A stretch of DNA of 64,000 nucleotides from Pontederia crassipes. Taxonomy: Eukaryota > Streptophyta > Magnoliopsida > Commelinales > Pontederiaceae. The stretch is from NCBI GenBank assembly GCA_030549335.1, contig CM060194.1, positions 14,634,171 to 14,698,170 of the forward strand, read 5' to 3'. The position numbers and the translations under genes were made by a program. Below, one piece after another: positions 21,696 through 32,940 of this stretch (positions are counted from its first letter, which is position 1; every line of letters begins with the position of its first letter). The notes beneath the pieces are model-generated. The model was given only the letters and a program-made list of their open reading frames with translations, was not told the origin of the DNA and did not search any database.

Positions 21696-23372
21696 TTATT
21701 GTCTGCGGGGTGGCGATGGTGGATAGTAGCTGAGATTTCCTTGGCGCATATGATACTCATGGATGCGTCTCGTCATGCGCGCATGTTGATTCTGAAGGGA
21801 TTCGAAGCGACCCTGACGATCATCCATATTTCTAAAATCAGCTCGAATGTTGGTCAGCTCTTGTGCTTGTCGAAGTTGCTCTTCCTGAATAGCGTGCAAC
21901 TGCCCTGACTGACGAAGTTGCTCTTCTTGAAAAGTGTGAAACTCCCCTGCTTGACGAAGTTGCTCATCATACATTGATTCCCATAAGTTTTGCATGGAAG
22001 CATAGTCAGGCTGAGGTGGCGGAGGTGGATAGTAAGTCTGCTCTGGGGCTGAAGTAAAAGTGGGCTCCGGTGCTATATAGCGATTCTGCACAGGTTCTTG
22101 TAAAGGAGCAGATACTTCCATTGAATCGCGTTCCTCATAAGGAGTAGAAGGTATGAACGAGGAATCAGAAGAGCTCTCTTGTGCTGGAGATGGAATCGGA
22201 GAAGGTACCGGCATATAAGGCGAATGGACGGATGTGGCATATTGGGAAGCTGCCGGTGATGCAGCCTGGAATCCTTGTTGCTGTTGAAGGTAAGGTTGGG
22301 CTGCCGCATAATCAGTAGAATCAAACCAGGAGAAAGGTTCATCCTGGTGTAGCTGTCCGACAGAGGTAGATGGTCCTGCAGGTGGAATTACTGGAGCGAT
22401 GACCTGCCTAAAAAGGAGCCAATTATTTGGATTAATCGGCGTAAAAACATCTCGATCTGAGCAGGGCACCTCCTGATGGTGGCCTTTAAAAATAAAAACT
22501 TTGATCCCTGAGTTGTTGGTCTTCACGAGACCCATAGCCTGAATGGTCCTACGAGTGAGGTGAGTGTTTCCTGGCACAGCTTCGAGATCATCCAAGTCAA
22601 GTTGTAGGTGCTGAACGATAGGTGTGAGAAGGGCACCCATATTAATGCTACCGCCACGATAAGTAGTGCGGCGCTGAAATCGACGAATGAGGAAGGCACC
22701 CACATTAACGGGAGTTCTGTGAAGCATGCTGTGGATGAGATATAACTCTCCTTCTGAGACGGCACCATCATTATCACTGCGTCCACTTATGGTGTTGCTT
22801 AGCATGCGATGGACGTAGCGCAGAACAGGATTCTGAATTGAGCTATCTTTAGCGGTGTTCCAAACCAATCGATCTTCTTCTGTTATCTGTTTCCAAAAAG
22901 TTTCAGCCTCAAAGTCAGCAGGTACAGAAAGAGATCCATGGTTGGGAAATCCATAGATATTATTAATCTCTCCTAGAGTGAGAGTAAATGGTCGTCCATA
23001 AAGTTGGAATGAAATGCGGGGCTGATCATAGTTCCTGCCATCTAAATTAAAGATCTCCAGAGATGAGAGGAATTCCATAATTAGTACTTCATAAGTTGGC
23101 CACCAAGAATGCACAAAGTCAGATAGTCCAATTTGAGAAAATAATAGATGAGTATCTGCAAGTAAATTATACTCCCTCAGCAATTCAGTATCTGAAAATC
23201 TGGTGGCATGAATTCGAATATCACACATCCGTTCATATCGAGCTTGATACTCCGGCTTAGTCCAATAATAATCTCTGGGGTAGGAGATTAATTGTGAGGG
23301 CTGTGGGGTCGGCTGAGCATTCGGATGTCGTCGTTCATGACGTCCCCTCCATATATTAGCAAATCGCCTCAT
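21696..23372 (-). CDS. ATHILA ORF-1-like protein of the young LTR element
   Basis: A 558-residue frame from ATG MRRFANIWRG; the older copy at 53852 starts at the same Met, which supports this start. Residues about 55-300 match the ATHILA ORF-1 (PF03078-type) domain: YEVLIMEFLSSLEIF, ISFQLYGRPFTLTLGEINNIYGFP, NPVLRYVHRMLSNTISGR, GELYLIHSML, GALLTPIVQHL. A Pro/Gln/Ser-rich region follows, then three 14-residue repeats (EEQLRQAGELHAIQ type) that may form a coiled coil. It occupies the place of the env-like gene of Athila relatives, but I see no signal peptide or clear membrane segment. A pyrimidine-rich run ending in CAG just before the ATG fits expression from a spliced RNA, as known for env-like genes. 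Function is unknown. Confidence 0.85.
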   Translation of the reverse strand: MRRFANIWRGRHERRHPNAQPTPQPSQLISYPRDYYWTKPEYQARYERMCDIRIHATRFSDTELLREYNLLADTHLLFSQIGLSDFVHSWWPTYEVLIMEFLSSLEIFNLDGRNYDQPRISFQLYGRPFTLTLGEINNIYGFPNHGSLSVPADFEAETFWKQITEEDRLVWNTAKDSSIQNPVLRYVHRMLSNTISGRSDNDGAVSEGELYLIHSMLHRTPVNVGAFLIRRFQRRTTYRGGSINMGALLTPIVQHLQLDLDDLEAVPGNTHLTRRTIQAMGLVKTNNSGIKVFIFKGHHQEVPCSDRDVFTPINPNNWLLFRQVIAPVIPPAGPSTSVGQLHQDEPFSWFDSTDYAAAQPYLQQQQGFQAASPAASQYATSVHSPYMPVPSPIPSPAQESSSDSSFIPSTPYEERDSMEVSAPLQEPVQNRYIAPEPTFTSAPEQTYYPPPPPQPDYASMQNLWESMYDEQLRQAGEFHTFQEEQLRQSGQLHAIQEEQLRQAQELTNIRADFRNMDDRQGRFESLQNQHARMTRRIHEYHMRQGNLSYYPPSPPRRQ

Positions 23373-24596
23373 CTTGATCTGGACAAAAATAAACAAAGAA
23401 AAGGTACCGGCTCGGTAGAATCGACTGAGGTTTCGACCGTGGTATTCGATGAAGAACCGGCTGAAGGTCGGAGGTGACTCAGAACTTCGGCCGTAATTGA
23501 TGAAGCTTGGCCGGAGATTGGAGTTTGGCCGTAAGAAGTTGGAGGCGTGACTCGGAACTCGGCCGTAAGGAATGGCTGTGTGGTTTCGGCCGTAACGCTG
23601 GAACTTCGGCCGTAAGGAGTTGCTCGGCCGGAGTCGAGTGGAGTTTCACTTCGGCCGTAAGGTAGAAAGCTCGGCCGTAATGAAGTCTTGGTGCGCGGTG
23701 GAACTTCGGCCGTAAGAAGTTGGAGGCTTGGCACTTTGGGCGTAAGGGAGAAAGCTCAGCCGTAATGTACAGAGGGCGGCGCGGTGTTGAAGCTCCGGAA
23801 CTTCGGCCGTAAGAGATAGATGAAAGGGCGAGTGGTGATTGATCTGCATAACACGAGAAGAGGTAAGTATTTTATAGATGAATTGGAGGGGTAATACCTG
23901 TAGCGCGCAGTGAAAGGTCAAATCCGGGCGTAAAGGTGTGCATTTTTCCAAGGTATGTCCGTGCTCTGCTGATGTGACATCTCGGCCGTAATGGAATGGT
24001 GGCAGGGCGTAATAGGAACCGCAGCTCTTGTCATGTCTTCGGCCGTAAAGAGCATCGTAGGGCGTGATCTTTGGCCGTAACGATGTGGCGTCTTGTCTGT
24101 TGGAATCTTTACGGCGTGGTCAACGAGGTCATTCTCGGCCGTAACGAGAAATGGTGTCAGCTTGTCTTGTCATGTCCGAGCTTGATGCGTGTGACAACTC
24201 GGCCGTAACGAGGGTGGCAGGGCGTAATGACGATGGCAGCTTGTCGTTTCTTCGATCGCTTCGGCCGTAACGGAATCCGTGGTCTGCTGATGTGACATCT
24301 CGGTCGTAATGGCAGGGCGTAATGTCCAAGCTTCGGCCGTAGAGAGAATCAATTCTTGAAATTTACGCCCCTGAGTTTATCTCCCCTTACAAAACATTAA
24401 ATATTAATTAAATTAAATGACTCCATAATAAAATAAATGTCTAATTAAAAATAAAACTATCACTTAAACTAAGATATTAATTAACAACTAATTAGACTAA
24501 TAAAAATAATAATAAAAAAAATGAAAAAAATAAAAATAAAAAGGATAGAAATAGTTCTGATTTATAGTCGTCAGCTTGACTTAGTTATGATGAAAA
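23373..24596 (-). other. Spacer between gag and the second frame, rich in CGGCCGTAA
   Basis: Lies between the two frames of the young element, where pol would be expected. It holds a dense series of CGGCCGTAA, GGCGTAA and related motifs from 23420 to 24345, then an AT-rich stretch. Short minus-strand frames here encode only repeats such as TAEV, LRPS and YGRS, which are readings of the motif; I do not call them genes. No protease or polymerase text was found. Confidence 0.75.
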
Positions 24597-25859
24597 TCAA
24601 GGCCTATTTTGCTCTTCCCCTCTTGGATTTTTCTCTGTGTTGCTTGGGAGAGAGCCCGGTGTACGTCCAGTTAATTGTGCCGCCATCTGGCCCAGTTGTC
24701 TTTCCAGATTTCGAATTGATGCATCCTGACTCGTGGCTCTAGATTCCATATTCTTCTGCAATGCTTGCATTGTGTCTATGATCTGTGCCATCATCTCCTG
24801 CATATGATTTGATGATTGATGTTGGGGAGTGTCAGATTGCCTTTTCAGTATATAATCTTTTGATGGACCAGAAGATTGGCCTTGGTTCTGATTATAAGCA
24901 AACTTCGTATTATGTCTCCATCCATAATCGTTGTTCCTGTAAAATGGATTGGAAATAAAGTTAGCATTTTCAATTTGATTTGAATCTGAAGTGTTACCTG
25001 TAGGGCTATAATTGCTAGAATTCCCCATTAGTGACATCATCTGCTCGAATTTTTGATTAAGTGACTCCAGCTGAGCCACTATTTCTGAAGATTGTATTCC
25101 TTGTGTAGCATGTACATCATGAGTTTGACGAGATGGTCTCCTTTCTTGGCTCGACTTGAGGGCTACAGCTTCAATTATATCTTGTATCTCACTAGGACGT
25201 TTAGATCCTAGCACTGTCCCTCCTGCTGATTGATCGAGTTTGTCTTGATCTGCAGGTCGTAATCCATGGTAAAAATCTTCCATCACTTGCCACTTTGGAA
25301 TTCTATTGTCAGGAACTCTGGCCAGCAGTTCCTTATATCGTTCCCAGGCTTCATATAACGTCTCGTTATCGTCTTGAACAAATGCCCTCAGCTCCCTTCG
25401 ATATTTGCCTGCCTTTTGTGGTGGGCAATATTTTCCAACAAATTTTTCTACCAGCTCCAACCAAGAATGAATTGATCCTGCAGGCAAAGTTTTAAACCAG
25501 GTGGAAGCTTTGTCACGTAAAGATTGAGGAAATAATAATAAACGAATAACTTCAGAAGAAACATTATTATTTCTAAAGGTGCTCAGAGTGGCAAGAAATT
25601 TATCAAGGTGATCGTGAGGGTCTTCATGAAATCCTCCTCCAAATTGGGATGCTTGTATCATCCTCACGATCGCGGGATTTATCTCAAAATTATTTGCGTT
25701 AATATCAGGCAGCACGATGCATGATTCTCGGTCACTGTATCTGGCCGAGACATATTCTCTCATAGAAAGTTCTGCTTCATCTTCTCGCCGATTATTATAT
25801 GGTGGAACCAGTTCATTCTGTTGCTCCAGTCTCTGATTGTCGCGTGCTTGTTCCGCCAT
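24597..25859 (-). CDS. Athila-type gag of the young LTR element
   Basis: The frame is open from 25985, but the first ATG codon is at 25859 (MAEQARDNQ), giving 420 residues. Earlier residues may be joined by splicing (an acceptor-like ttgcag lies near 26000). The gag core (PF03732-type) spans about residues 75-230: GGFHEDPHDHLDKFL, RLLLFPQSLRDKASTWF, LVEKFVGKYCPPQKAGKYRRELRAF, ETLYEAWERYKELL, FYHGLRPADQDKLDQSAGGT. The C-terminus has the Athila signature SIRNLERQLGQMAAQLTGR and LPSNTEKNPRGE. No zinc knuckle is visible. It would form particles that package the element RNA. No protease or RT follows in any frame. Confidence 0.88.
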   Translation of the reverse strand: MAEQARDNQRLEQQNELVPPYNNRREDEAELSMREYVSARYSDRESCIVLPDINANNFEINPAIVRMIQASQFGGGFHEDPHDHLDKFLATLSTFRNNNVSSEVIRLLLFPQSLRDKASTWFKTLPAGSIHSWLELVEKFVGKYCPPQKAGKYRRELRAFVQDDNETLYEAWERYKELLARVPDNRIPKWQVMEDFYHGLRPADQDKLDQSAGGTVLGSKRPSEIQDIIEAVALKSSQERRPSRQTHDVHATQGIQSSEIVAQLESLNQKFEQMMSLMGNSSNYSPTGNTSDSNQIENANFISNPFYRNNDYGWRHNTKFAYNQNQGQSSGPSKDYILKRQSDTPQHQSSNHMQEMMAQIIDTMQALQKNMESRATSQDASIRNLERQLGQMAAQLTGRTPGSLPSNTEKNPRGEEQNRP

Positions 25860-25985
25860 TTTTCTTATATTTCTTCGTAATCGACGATAGGTTCTTTCAA
25901 TCTCAGGATCAAATTCCAACAGTGGATTTGAACTTCTAGTGCGCTTATCAGAAGATTCCAGGATTGGTTGTGATTTAATTTTCAA

Positions 25986-27426
25986 TTAGTACCTGCAACA
26001 ACCAATTTTCAGTAAGATAAAAGAATATAATAAAATATATACAAGAAAAAAGAAATTCAGATAATAGGTCACGAAAAATGAGTTTTTTTTACTAATAAAG
26101 TATTTCGGCATGATAGAATTTGAAAATTCGTCGTTAAAATTAATTTTCTAGAGGAACTTTTCAGAAATTCTTCAAACCAATACGAATACCAAAAATTAAT
26201 GTCGATCGAAAGAATTTATGATGATGTAAGAAATCGCACAAAATAAGTCCGAACTAATTTACGGTCATAGAGTTAATAATCAGACATAATCAAAAATTAT
26301 TTTCAGAGAAGAAATAAGATTGATCGGCCGTAATAAGGGTTTACGGTCGTAATTAATCCGAGGCTCGTTCGTCCGTAAAAATCGTAAAACAGTGTTGAAA
26401 GGGATTCAACGTGAAGGCGTAAAAATTAGCATGGTGATGAATTATCTCGGCCGAAAAAAAATTGAATGAAATGTTGCCAAATAAATCATTACGGCCGACA
26501 AAGAATATAGTTCATATCGGCCGTAAAACTATGAGAGGTAAAACATTAATACATATAAATCGGCCGAAAAGGAGTAAAATCCATGGATGATCCATTACGG
26601 CCGAGACAACTAAATCGCTTCGGCCAAAACAAAGTCAAATCAAAAGTTCAAACTATTACAATGTTACGGCCGAGAATGAAAAAATCATAATTAAATTAGG
26701 GTCGGAAGATGGCGTAAAAAACAAGTGTTCAGAAATTTTACGGCCGTAAAACTATGAGATTTTCTCGGCCGTAAAAATGAAACATGAGATCATTTCGGCC
26801 GTAAAAAGATTAAATCGTCAATTAAGATGAGGTCACTTCGGCCGAGATGATGTCAACACGAGGCCGTAAAGAAAAATAGGGTTTCGGCCGAAATAAAAAT
26901 TGAATCATTACGGCCGAAAATGAATTAAGCAATTCCTTACGGTCGTAAAACAACGAAATCATATGAAGAGTTTAAACAATTAAAATGTTACGGCTGAGAA
27001 TGAAAACTGATTCGAATAGGGCGTAAAAAATTTAAACCATCGATAAACCGGGCGTAACAAGTCAAATCAATATCCATTACTCATGGCGTAAAAACAACGT
27101 TCGGATAAAAATATTACGGCCGTAAAGATTGAAAGTTTAGAATTCAGAAATTATTCATTGCGAGGCCGTAAAATTAATAAAACCGACACATTAAATCTTG
27201 GTCATAAAATCATAGGTCGACACTGTAATTCGGAAAATTCAATCGGCGTCGGATTTAAACCGAAAGTAAAAAAAATTATCGTGACCTTTGTCTGCAAAAG
27301 AAAAAAAAATGTTAGTTTATTCACAAAAATAATTAAAACAATTAATACATATTTATAAAGAATTATTTACAATTTATTTACATCTCCTAATAATTCATAA
27401 ATATCAGAAATTAATTAATAAAATAT
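25986..27426 (-). other. Long leader of the young element, dense in CGGCCGTAA
   Basis: About 1.4 kb between primer site and gag. The motif TACGGCCGA/CGGCCGTAA and its one-base variants recur every 20-60 bases from 26320 to 27175. Near 27285 the minus strand has a pyrimidine run ending in TTTTGCAG followed by ACAAAGGTCACGA, conserved at 49799 in the older copy, so a leader intron is possible. No reading frame of note. Confidence 0.75.
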
Positions 27427-27444
27427 TCCCCGGCAACGGCGCCA
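27427..27444 (-). other. Primer binding site, tRNA-Asp type
   Basis: The minus strand reads TGGCGCCGTTGCCGGGGA, a perfect complement to the 3' end of plant tRNA-Asp, six bases inside the 5' LTR boundary. Confidence 0.93.
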
Positions 27445-27450
27445 AAAACT

Positions 27451-29136
27451 TGATGCGTATGATTTTGTAACAATAAAATTTGCTAGCAAGTGCACTAGTC
27501 GCTCAAGTAATATAGTAAAAAGGAGTAAGAGTGTCGAACCCACGAGGAATATTATTAATTCAATATCTGAATTTATAAATTAATAAGAGAGGAAAAACAT
27601 GAATTTTTGGAAAGAGGTTTTATGAAAATAAAATAAATAAAATAAGATAAAGATAAGATAGTGGTGTTGAAGTTAGGCCTTAGGATGAAAATAGATCAGG
27701 ATAAATATTTGAATCATAAAAGATAAATTTAATCTTTAAAGATAGATTAGAGTCTCCCTAAAGTAATCTACCATGATTAACTTGTGGTCTCCACGACTGG
27801 CATCCCTCAATTTAATCATATAGAACTATCTTAATTTAATAAGAATTGAAGTCTCCACGACTGGTACCCCCAAAATCATATTAAAATTAAGATGCATTAA
27901 ATTGGATTCTCTAGACTATTAATCACTCCACAAACTGGTCTAGATTAATAGACCACACAAACTTGATTCTCCACACACTAGTTATCAAATTTATGTCAAT
28001 TATAAATTCTAAATAAAATCAATTATAATTAGTATAATAAATTCTGAAATTAAACACTCCACAAACTGGTATAGCCTAATTCAGAAATTTAATTAACTAA
28101 TATAAAAGCATTAAGCACAATTAATAATTGATCAGAAAAGATTAAAACAAATAAAGTAGGGTCCAAACATTTCCCTTCAATTAATAATCTCCTAAAATAA
28201 TAATCCTAAAAATATGGAGTTCATCCTAGAAATTCTGGAGAGATAATAACAAAGTAACAATAATAATCGAAAGAATTACACCCAAAATAGAAGTAGAGCT
28301 CTCGAATTGGGCAAACAGTCGGGCAGCCTCTCGGACTTGATCAGGGTCGCGATCAACTTCCAGCCGTCGCACCTCTCTCCTCTTGGTCGTAGCCTGCAGA
28401 GCTCACGACTCGCCGTGGAAGAAACCTGAACTTCAGAGCACGAATTGAAACGATGGATTCTTCACGTATTTATAGGGTGCGGACGGCCTTCAATTTGATC
28501 TCGGCCGTAACATCGTACGGTTAACTTTAAAATTATAAGATAAACTCGGCCAAAGATAAATCATTTTATCAACTCGCCCAAAGATAAATCTTTCTTATCT
28601 TTTTACGCCCAAAGAGTCTCGGCCGTAAGGAAAATATTTTATCTTTACTCCTTTCCATTACTCCCAAAGGATAAAAATCCTTTTATCTTTACGCCTTCAT
28701 ATCTCTTGTTACGCCCAAAGATAAACTCATTTTTATCTTGTTACGCCCTCCAAATTTCATGCCATTACGCCCTTCGAATTTCGGCCGTAAGGAAGGAACT
28801 TCTTCTGTTACGCCCAACGCCTTCAAATGTTAGCCGTAACAAAGAATTAAATCTCGTTACTCCTTTTGAATCTCTGCCGTAACGACTTGGGTGTAAAGCA
28901 AATCTCGGCCGTAAGGAAATTCTTTGAATTTCGGCCGAGATTTGAATTTTCCTGCAAATAATTATCAAAATATAGTTAATCCATCCACAATTAAAATATT
29001 CAGCGATTTTAATAATTAAAATTGATAAATCCGGAATTATGATTAAAAGTGACTAAAAATGATGCATGCCATGATCAAATTATAGAAAATTTAATTAAAA
29101 TAATTAACTAAAATATGTTGTATTTTGCATGCATCA
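27451..29136 (-). repeat. 5' LTR of the young element
   Basis: 1686 bases, nearly identical to 18749-20456. The TATA box TATAAATA (minus strand) is at 28467-28474. The R/U5 part downstream contains the conserved text around cttcagagcacgaattg. CGGCCGTAA motifs are confined to the U3 part, upstream of the TATA box (28500-28945). Confidence 0.95.
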
Positions 29137-29141
29137 GTAAT

Positions 29142-29961
29142 TCTTTCAATTCTTATGATTTGTATTTTATTATCTCTCCAGAATTTCTAGGATGAACTCC
29201 ATGTTTTTATGATTATTATTTTAGGATATTATTAATTGAAGGGAAATGTTTGGACCCTATTTTATTTGCTTTAATCTTTTTTGATCAATTATTAATTATG
29301 TTTAATGCTTTTATATTAGTTAATTAAATTTTCTGAATTAGACTATACCAGTTTGTGGAGTGTTTAATTTCAGAATTCATTATACTAATTATAATTGATT
29401 TTATTTGGAATTAATAATTGACATAAATTTGATAACTAGTGTGTGGAGAATCAAGTTTGTGTGGTCTATTAATCTATACCAGTTTGTTGAATGATTAATA
29501 GTCTAGAGAATTCAATTTAATGCATCTTAATTTTAATATGATTTTGGGGGTACCAGTCGTGGAGACTTCAATTCTTATTAAATTAAGATAGTTCTATATG
29601 GTTAGATTGAGGGATGTCAGTCGTGGAGACCACAAGTTAATCATGTTAAATTACTTTAGGGAGACTCTAATCCATCTTTAAAGATTAAATTTATCTTCTA
29701 TGGTTCAAATATTTATCCTGATCTATTTTCATCCTAAGGCCTAACTTCAACACCATTATCTTATCTTTATCTTATTTTCTTTATCTTTTAAAACTCATTT
29801 TCAAAATCCATGTTTTTTCTCTCCTATTAATTTATAAATTCAGATATTGAATTAATAATATTCCTCGTGGGTTCGACACTCTTACTCCTATTTACTATAT
29901 TACTTGAGCGACTAGTGCACTTGCTAGCGATTCTATTTTGCTACATCATCTTAACGCATCA
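29142..29961 (+). mobile_element. Right half of the plus-strand solo LTR
   Basis: Continues the LTR begun at 17906 and ends TAACGCATCA, followed by the TSD AATAC at 29962-29966. Its last 181 bases are copied again at 32760-32940 by the tandem duplication. Confidence 0.9.
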
Positions 29962-32514
29962 AATACTACACTACACAATACTATACTATACTACACTATA
30001 CAATATTATACTATACTACACTACACTATACTATACTATACTATACTATACTATACTATATTATACTAATCTATACAATACAATACTATATTATACAATA
30101 CTATATTATATTATATTATACTATACTATACTATACTATACTATACTATACTATACTATACTATACTATACTATACTATACTATACTATAATATACTATA
30201 CTATACTATACTATAATATACTATAATATACTATACTATACTATACTATACTAATCTATAGAATGCAATACTATATTATACTATAATATACAATACTATA
30301 CTATACTTTATTATACTATACTATACTATACTATACTCTACTATACTCTACTATACTATAACTATACTATACTATACTATACTAATCTATACAATGCAAT
30401 ACTATATTATACTATAATATACAATACTATACTATACTTTATTATACTATACTATACTATACTATACTCTACTATACTATAACTATACTATACTATACTA
30501 TATTATATATTATACTATACTATACTATATTATGCTATATTATACTACATTAGTCAAGACAATCTTTATTATACTATACTATACTATACTATACTATACT
30601 ATACTATACTATACTATACTATACTATACTATACTATACTATACTATACTAATACTATACTATAGTATACTAATACTATACTATACTATACTATACTATA
30701 TTATACTTATGCAATATAATAATGTACAATACTACACAATACTATAATATACTACATTATACTACACTATACTATACTATACTACACTATACAATACTAT
30801 ACTATACTACACTATACAATATTATACTATACTACACTATACTATACTATATTATACAATACTCTACTACACTATAATATACTATACTACACTATACTAT
30901 ACTATACTATACTATACTATACTATACTATACTATACTATACTATATTGTACTATACTATACTAATATATACAATACAATACTATGTTATAAAATACTGT
31001 ACTATACTTTATTATACTATATTATAATATATTACACTATACTATGTTATACTATACTAATCTATATTATACTATACTATAGCTACACTATACTATACTA
31101 AACTATACTATACTATACTATATTATTCTATACTATACTATACTATACTATACTATACTATACTATACTATACTATACTATACTATACTATACTATACTA
31201 TACTATACTATACTATACTATACTATTCTATACTATACTATACTATACTATACTATGTTATATTATACTATTCTATACTTTTGGGATAGAGGCGAATGTG
31301 GGCTTTAGTGTTGTTTTCCCTTTTTTTCATTTTGCTTTTTATTTCGAATGTTATAATAATATACTATGTTATACTAATCTATACTATGCTATACTATACT
31401 ATACTATACTACATTACACTAATCTACACATTACCATACTATACTATACTATACTATACTATACTATACTATACTATACTATACTATACTATGCCATAGT
31501 ACACCACTATATTATACTATATACTACACTACACTATATTATACTATACTATAATATCATAATGTACAATACTATATTATACTATACTATACTGTACTAT
31601 ACAATACAATACAATACAATATAATATAATATTATATTATATTATACAATACTACACTATACTATACTACACTAATCTACACATTACCATACTATACTAT
31701 ACTACACTATACTATACTATACTATAATATACTATATAATATTATAATATACTATATTATATTATACAATACTACACTATACTATACTATACTATACTAT
31801 ACTATACTATACTATACTATACTATACTATGCTATACTATACTATACTATACTATACTATACTATACTATACCATAGTACACCACTATATTATACTATAC
31901 TACACTACACTATATTATACTATACTATAATATCATAATGTACAATACTATATTATACTATACTATACTATACTATACAATACAATATAATATTATACTA
32001 TATTATATTATACAATACTACACTATACTATACTACACTAATCTACACATTACCATACTATACTATACTACACTATACTATACTATACTATAATATACTA
32101 TATAATACTATAATATACTATATTATATTATACAATACTACACTATACTATACTATACTATACTATACTATACTATACTATACTATACTTACTTTACTAT
32201 ACTATACTATATTATACTTATACTATATAATAGTGTACAATACGATAATATACTACACTATAGTATACTACACAATACTATACTATACTACACGATACAA
32301 TACTATACTACACTATACAATATTATACTATACTATACTATAATGTACTATATTATACTATATAATATTGTATAATACTATACACTACTACACTATACTA
32401 TACTATATAATACTATTGTATACTACACTATACTACACAAACTATACTATACCATACAATACTTTATTATATCATACTATACTACACTATACTATACTCT
32501 AGTATATTATATTA
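29962..32514 (-). repeat. CTATA pentanucleotide array, duplication unit 1
   Basis: Imperfect (CTATA)n on the plus strand, so TATAG units run on the minus strand. An 80-base unique spacer lies inside (31279-31360). All three plus-strand frames are open because five CTATA units contain no stop; the LYYTI frames are not genes. Confidence 0.92.
31279..31360 (+). other. Unique spacer inside the array
   Basis: Begins ttttgggatagaggcgaatg and ends atttcgaatgttataata. It occurs again at 34198-34279 (tandem duplication) and, inverted, at 44106-44186 in the other array. It marks the arrays as related, and the inversion agrees with their opposite unit orientation. Confidence 0.8.
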
Positions 32515-32759
32515 GGAAATAATGGGGGTCCTCCCCACTGTAAGGGGGGAGGAACCTCCCGATCCGTGCCCGTCGGATGGAGATCCGACGAGCACGGTTT
32601 TTTTGAACGGTTTAGGGTAGTAAACCAGTTTTTTTTCAAGCAATTTTTTTGGCTTTTTTTTTCTAGCTATTTATCGGCTTTGGACTTCGTCCGTGCCCTA
32701 TTTCTCATGAGCTCCATCGCCCGAGCGACATCATCGAGGTCACCATCGCTCGAGCACCA
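32515..32759 (+). other. Start of GC-rich leader, copy 1
   Basis: Starts GGAAATAATGGGGGTCCTCC exactly where the array stops and is cut by the duplication junction. It is near identical to 35424-35668 and clearly related to 44904-45060. It contains a hairpin in which GTCCTCCCC faces GGGGAGGAAC. Confidence 0.7.
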
Positions 32760-32940
32760 TTATCTTTTAAAACTCATTTTCAAAATCCATGTTTTTTCTC
32801 TCCTATTAATTTATAAATTCAGATATTGAATTAATAATATTCCTCGTGGGTTCGACACTCTTACTCCTATTTACTATATTACTTGAGCGACTAGTGCACT
32901 TGCTAGCGATTCTATTTTGCTACATCATCTTAACGCATCA
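32760..32940 (+). repeat. LTR end fragment copied by the tandem duplication
   Basis: Identical in text to 29781-29961, the last 181 bases of the plus-strand solo LTR, ending TAACGCATCA. It is not a separate insertion. Confidence 0.93.

Larger units (their letters stand above)
18749..29136 (-). mobile_element. Young, complete, pol-less Athila-like LTR element
   Basis: A 10.4-kb minus-strand element with TSD GTAAT at 18744-18748 and 29137-29141. By eye the two LTRs (18749-20456 and 27451-29136) differ at four single bases and one 22-base length difference, so the insertion is very recent. Order on the minus strand: 5' LTR, tRNA-Asp primer site, long leader, gag, spacer, ATHILA ORF-1-like frame, 3' UTR, polypurine tract, 3' LTR. 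Both frames are open and the structure looks whole for this type. No protease, reverse transcriptase, RNase H or integrase text is visible, so movement would need enzymes from elsewhere. It resembles the TR-GAG class but has a second protein. Confidence 0.93.

Noticed and set aside
21696-23372. Calling the second frame an envelope gene
   Set aside because: Position fits the env-like gene of Athila relatives, but no signal peptide, membrane anchor or furin-like site is visible. Only the ATHILA ORF-1-like name is supported.
23369-24352. Short minus-strand frames with LRPS, TAEV and YGRS repeats
   Set aside because: These peptides are the three readings of the CGGCCGTAA motif series. They change frame among themselves and are not kept in the older copy.
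32760-32940. A further LTR insertion
   Set aside because: It is part of the tandem duplication unit, identical to 29781-29961, not an independent insertion.
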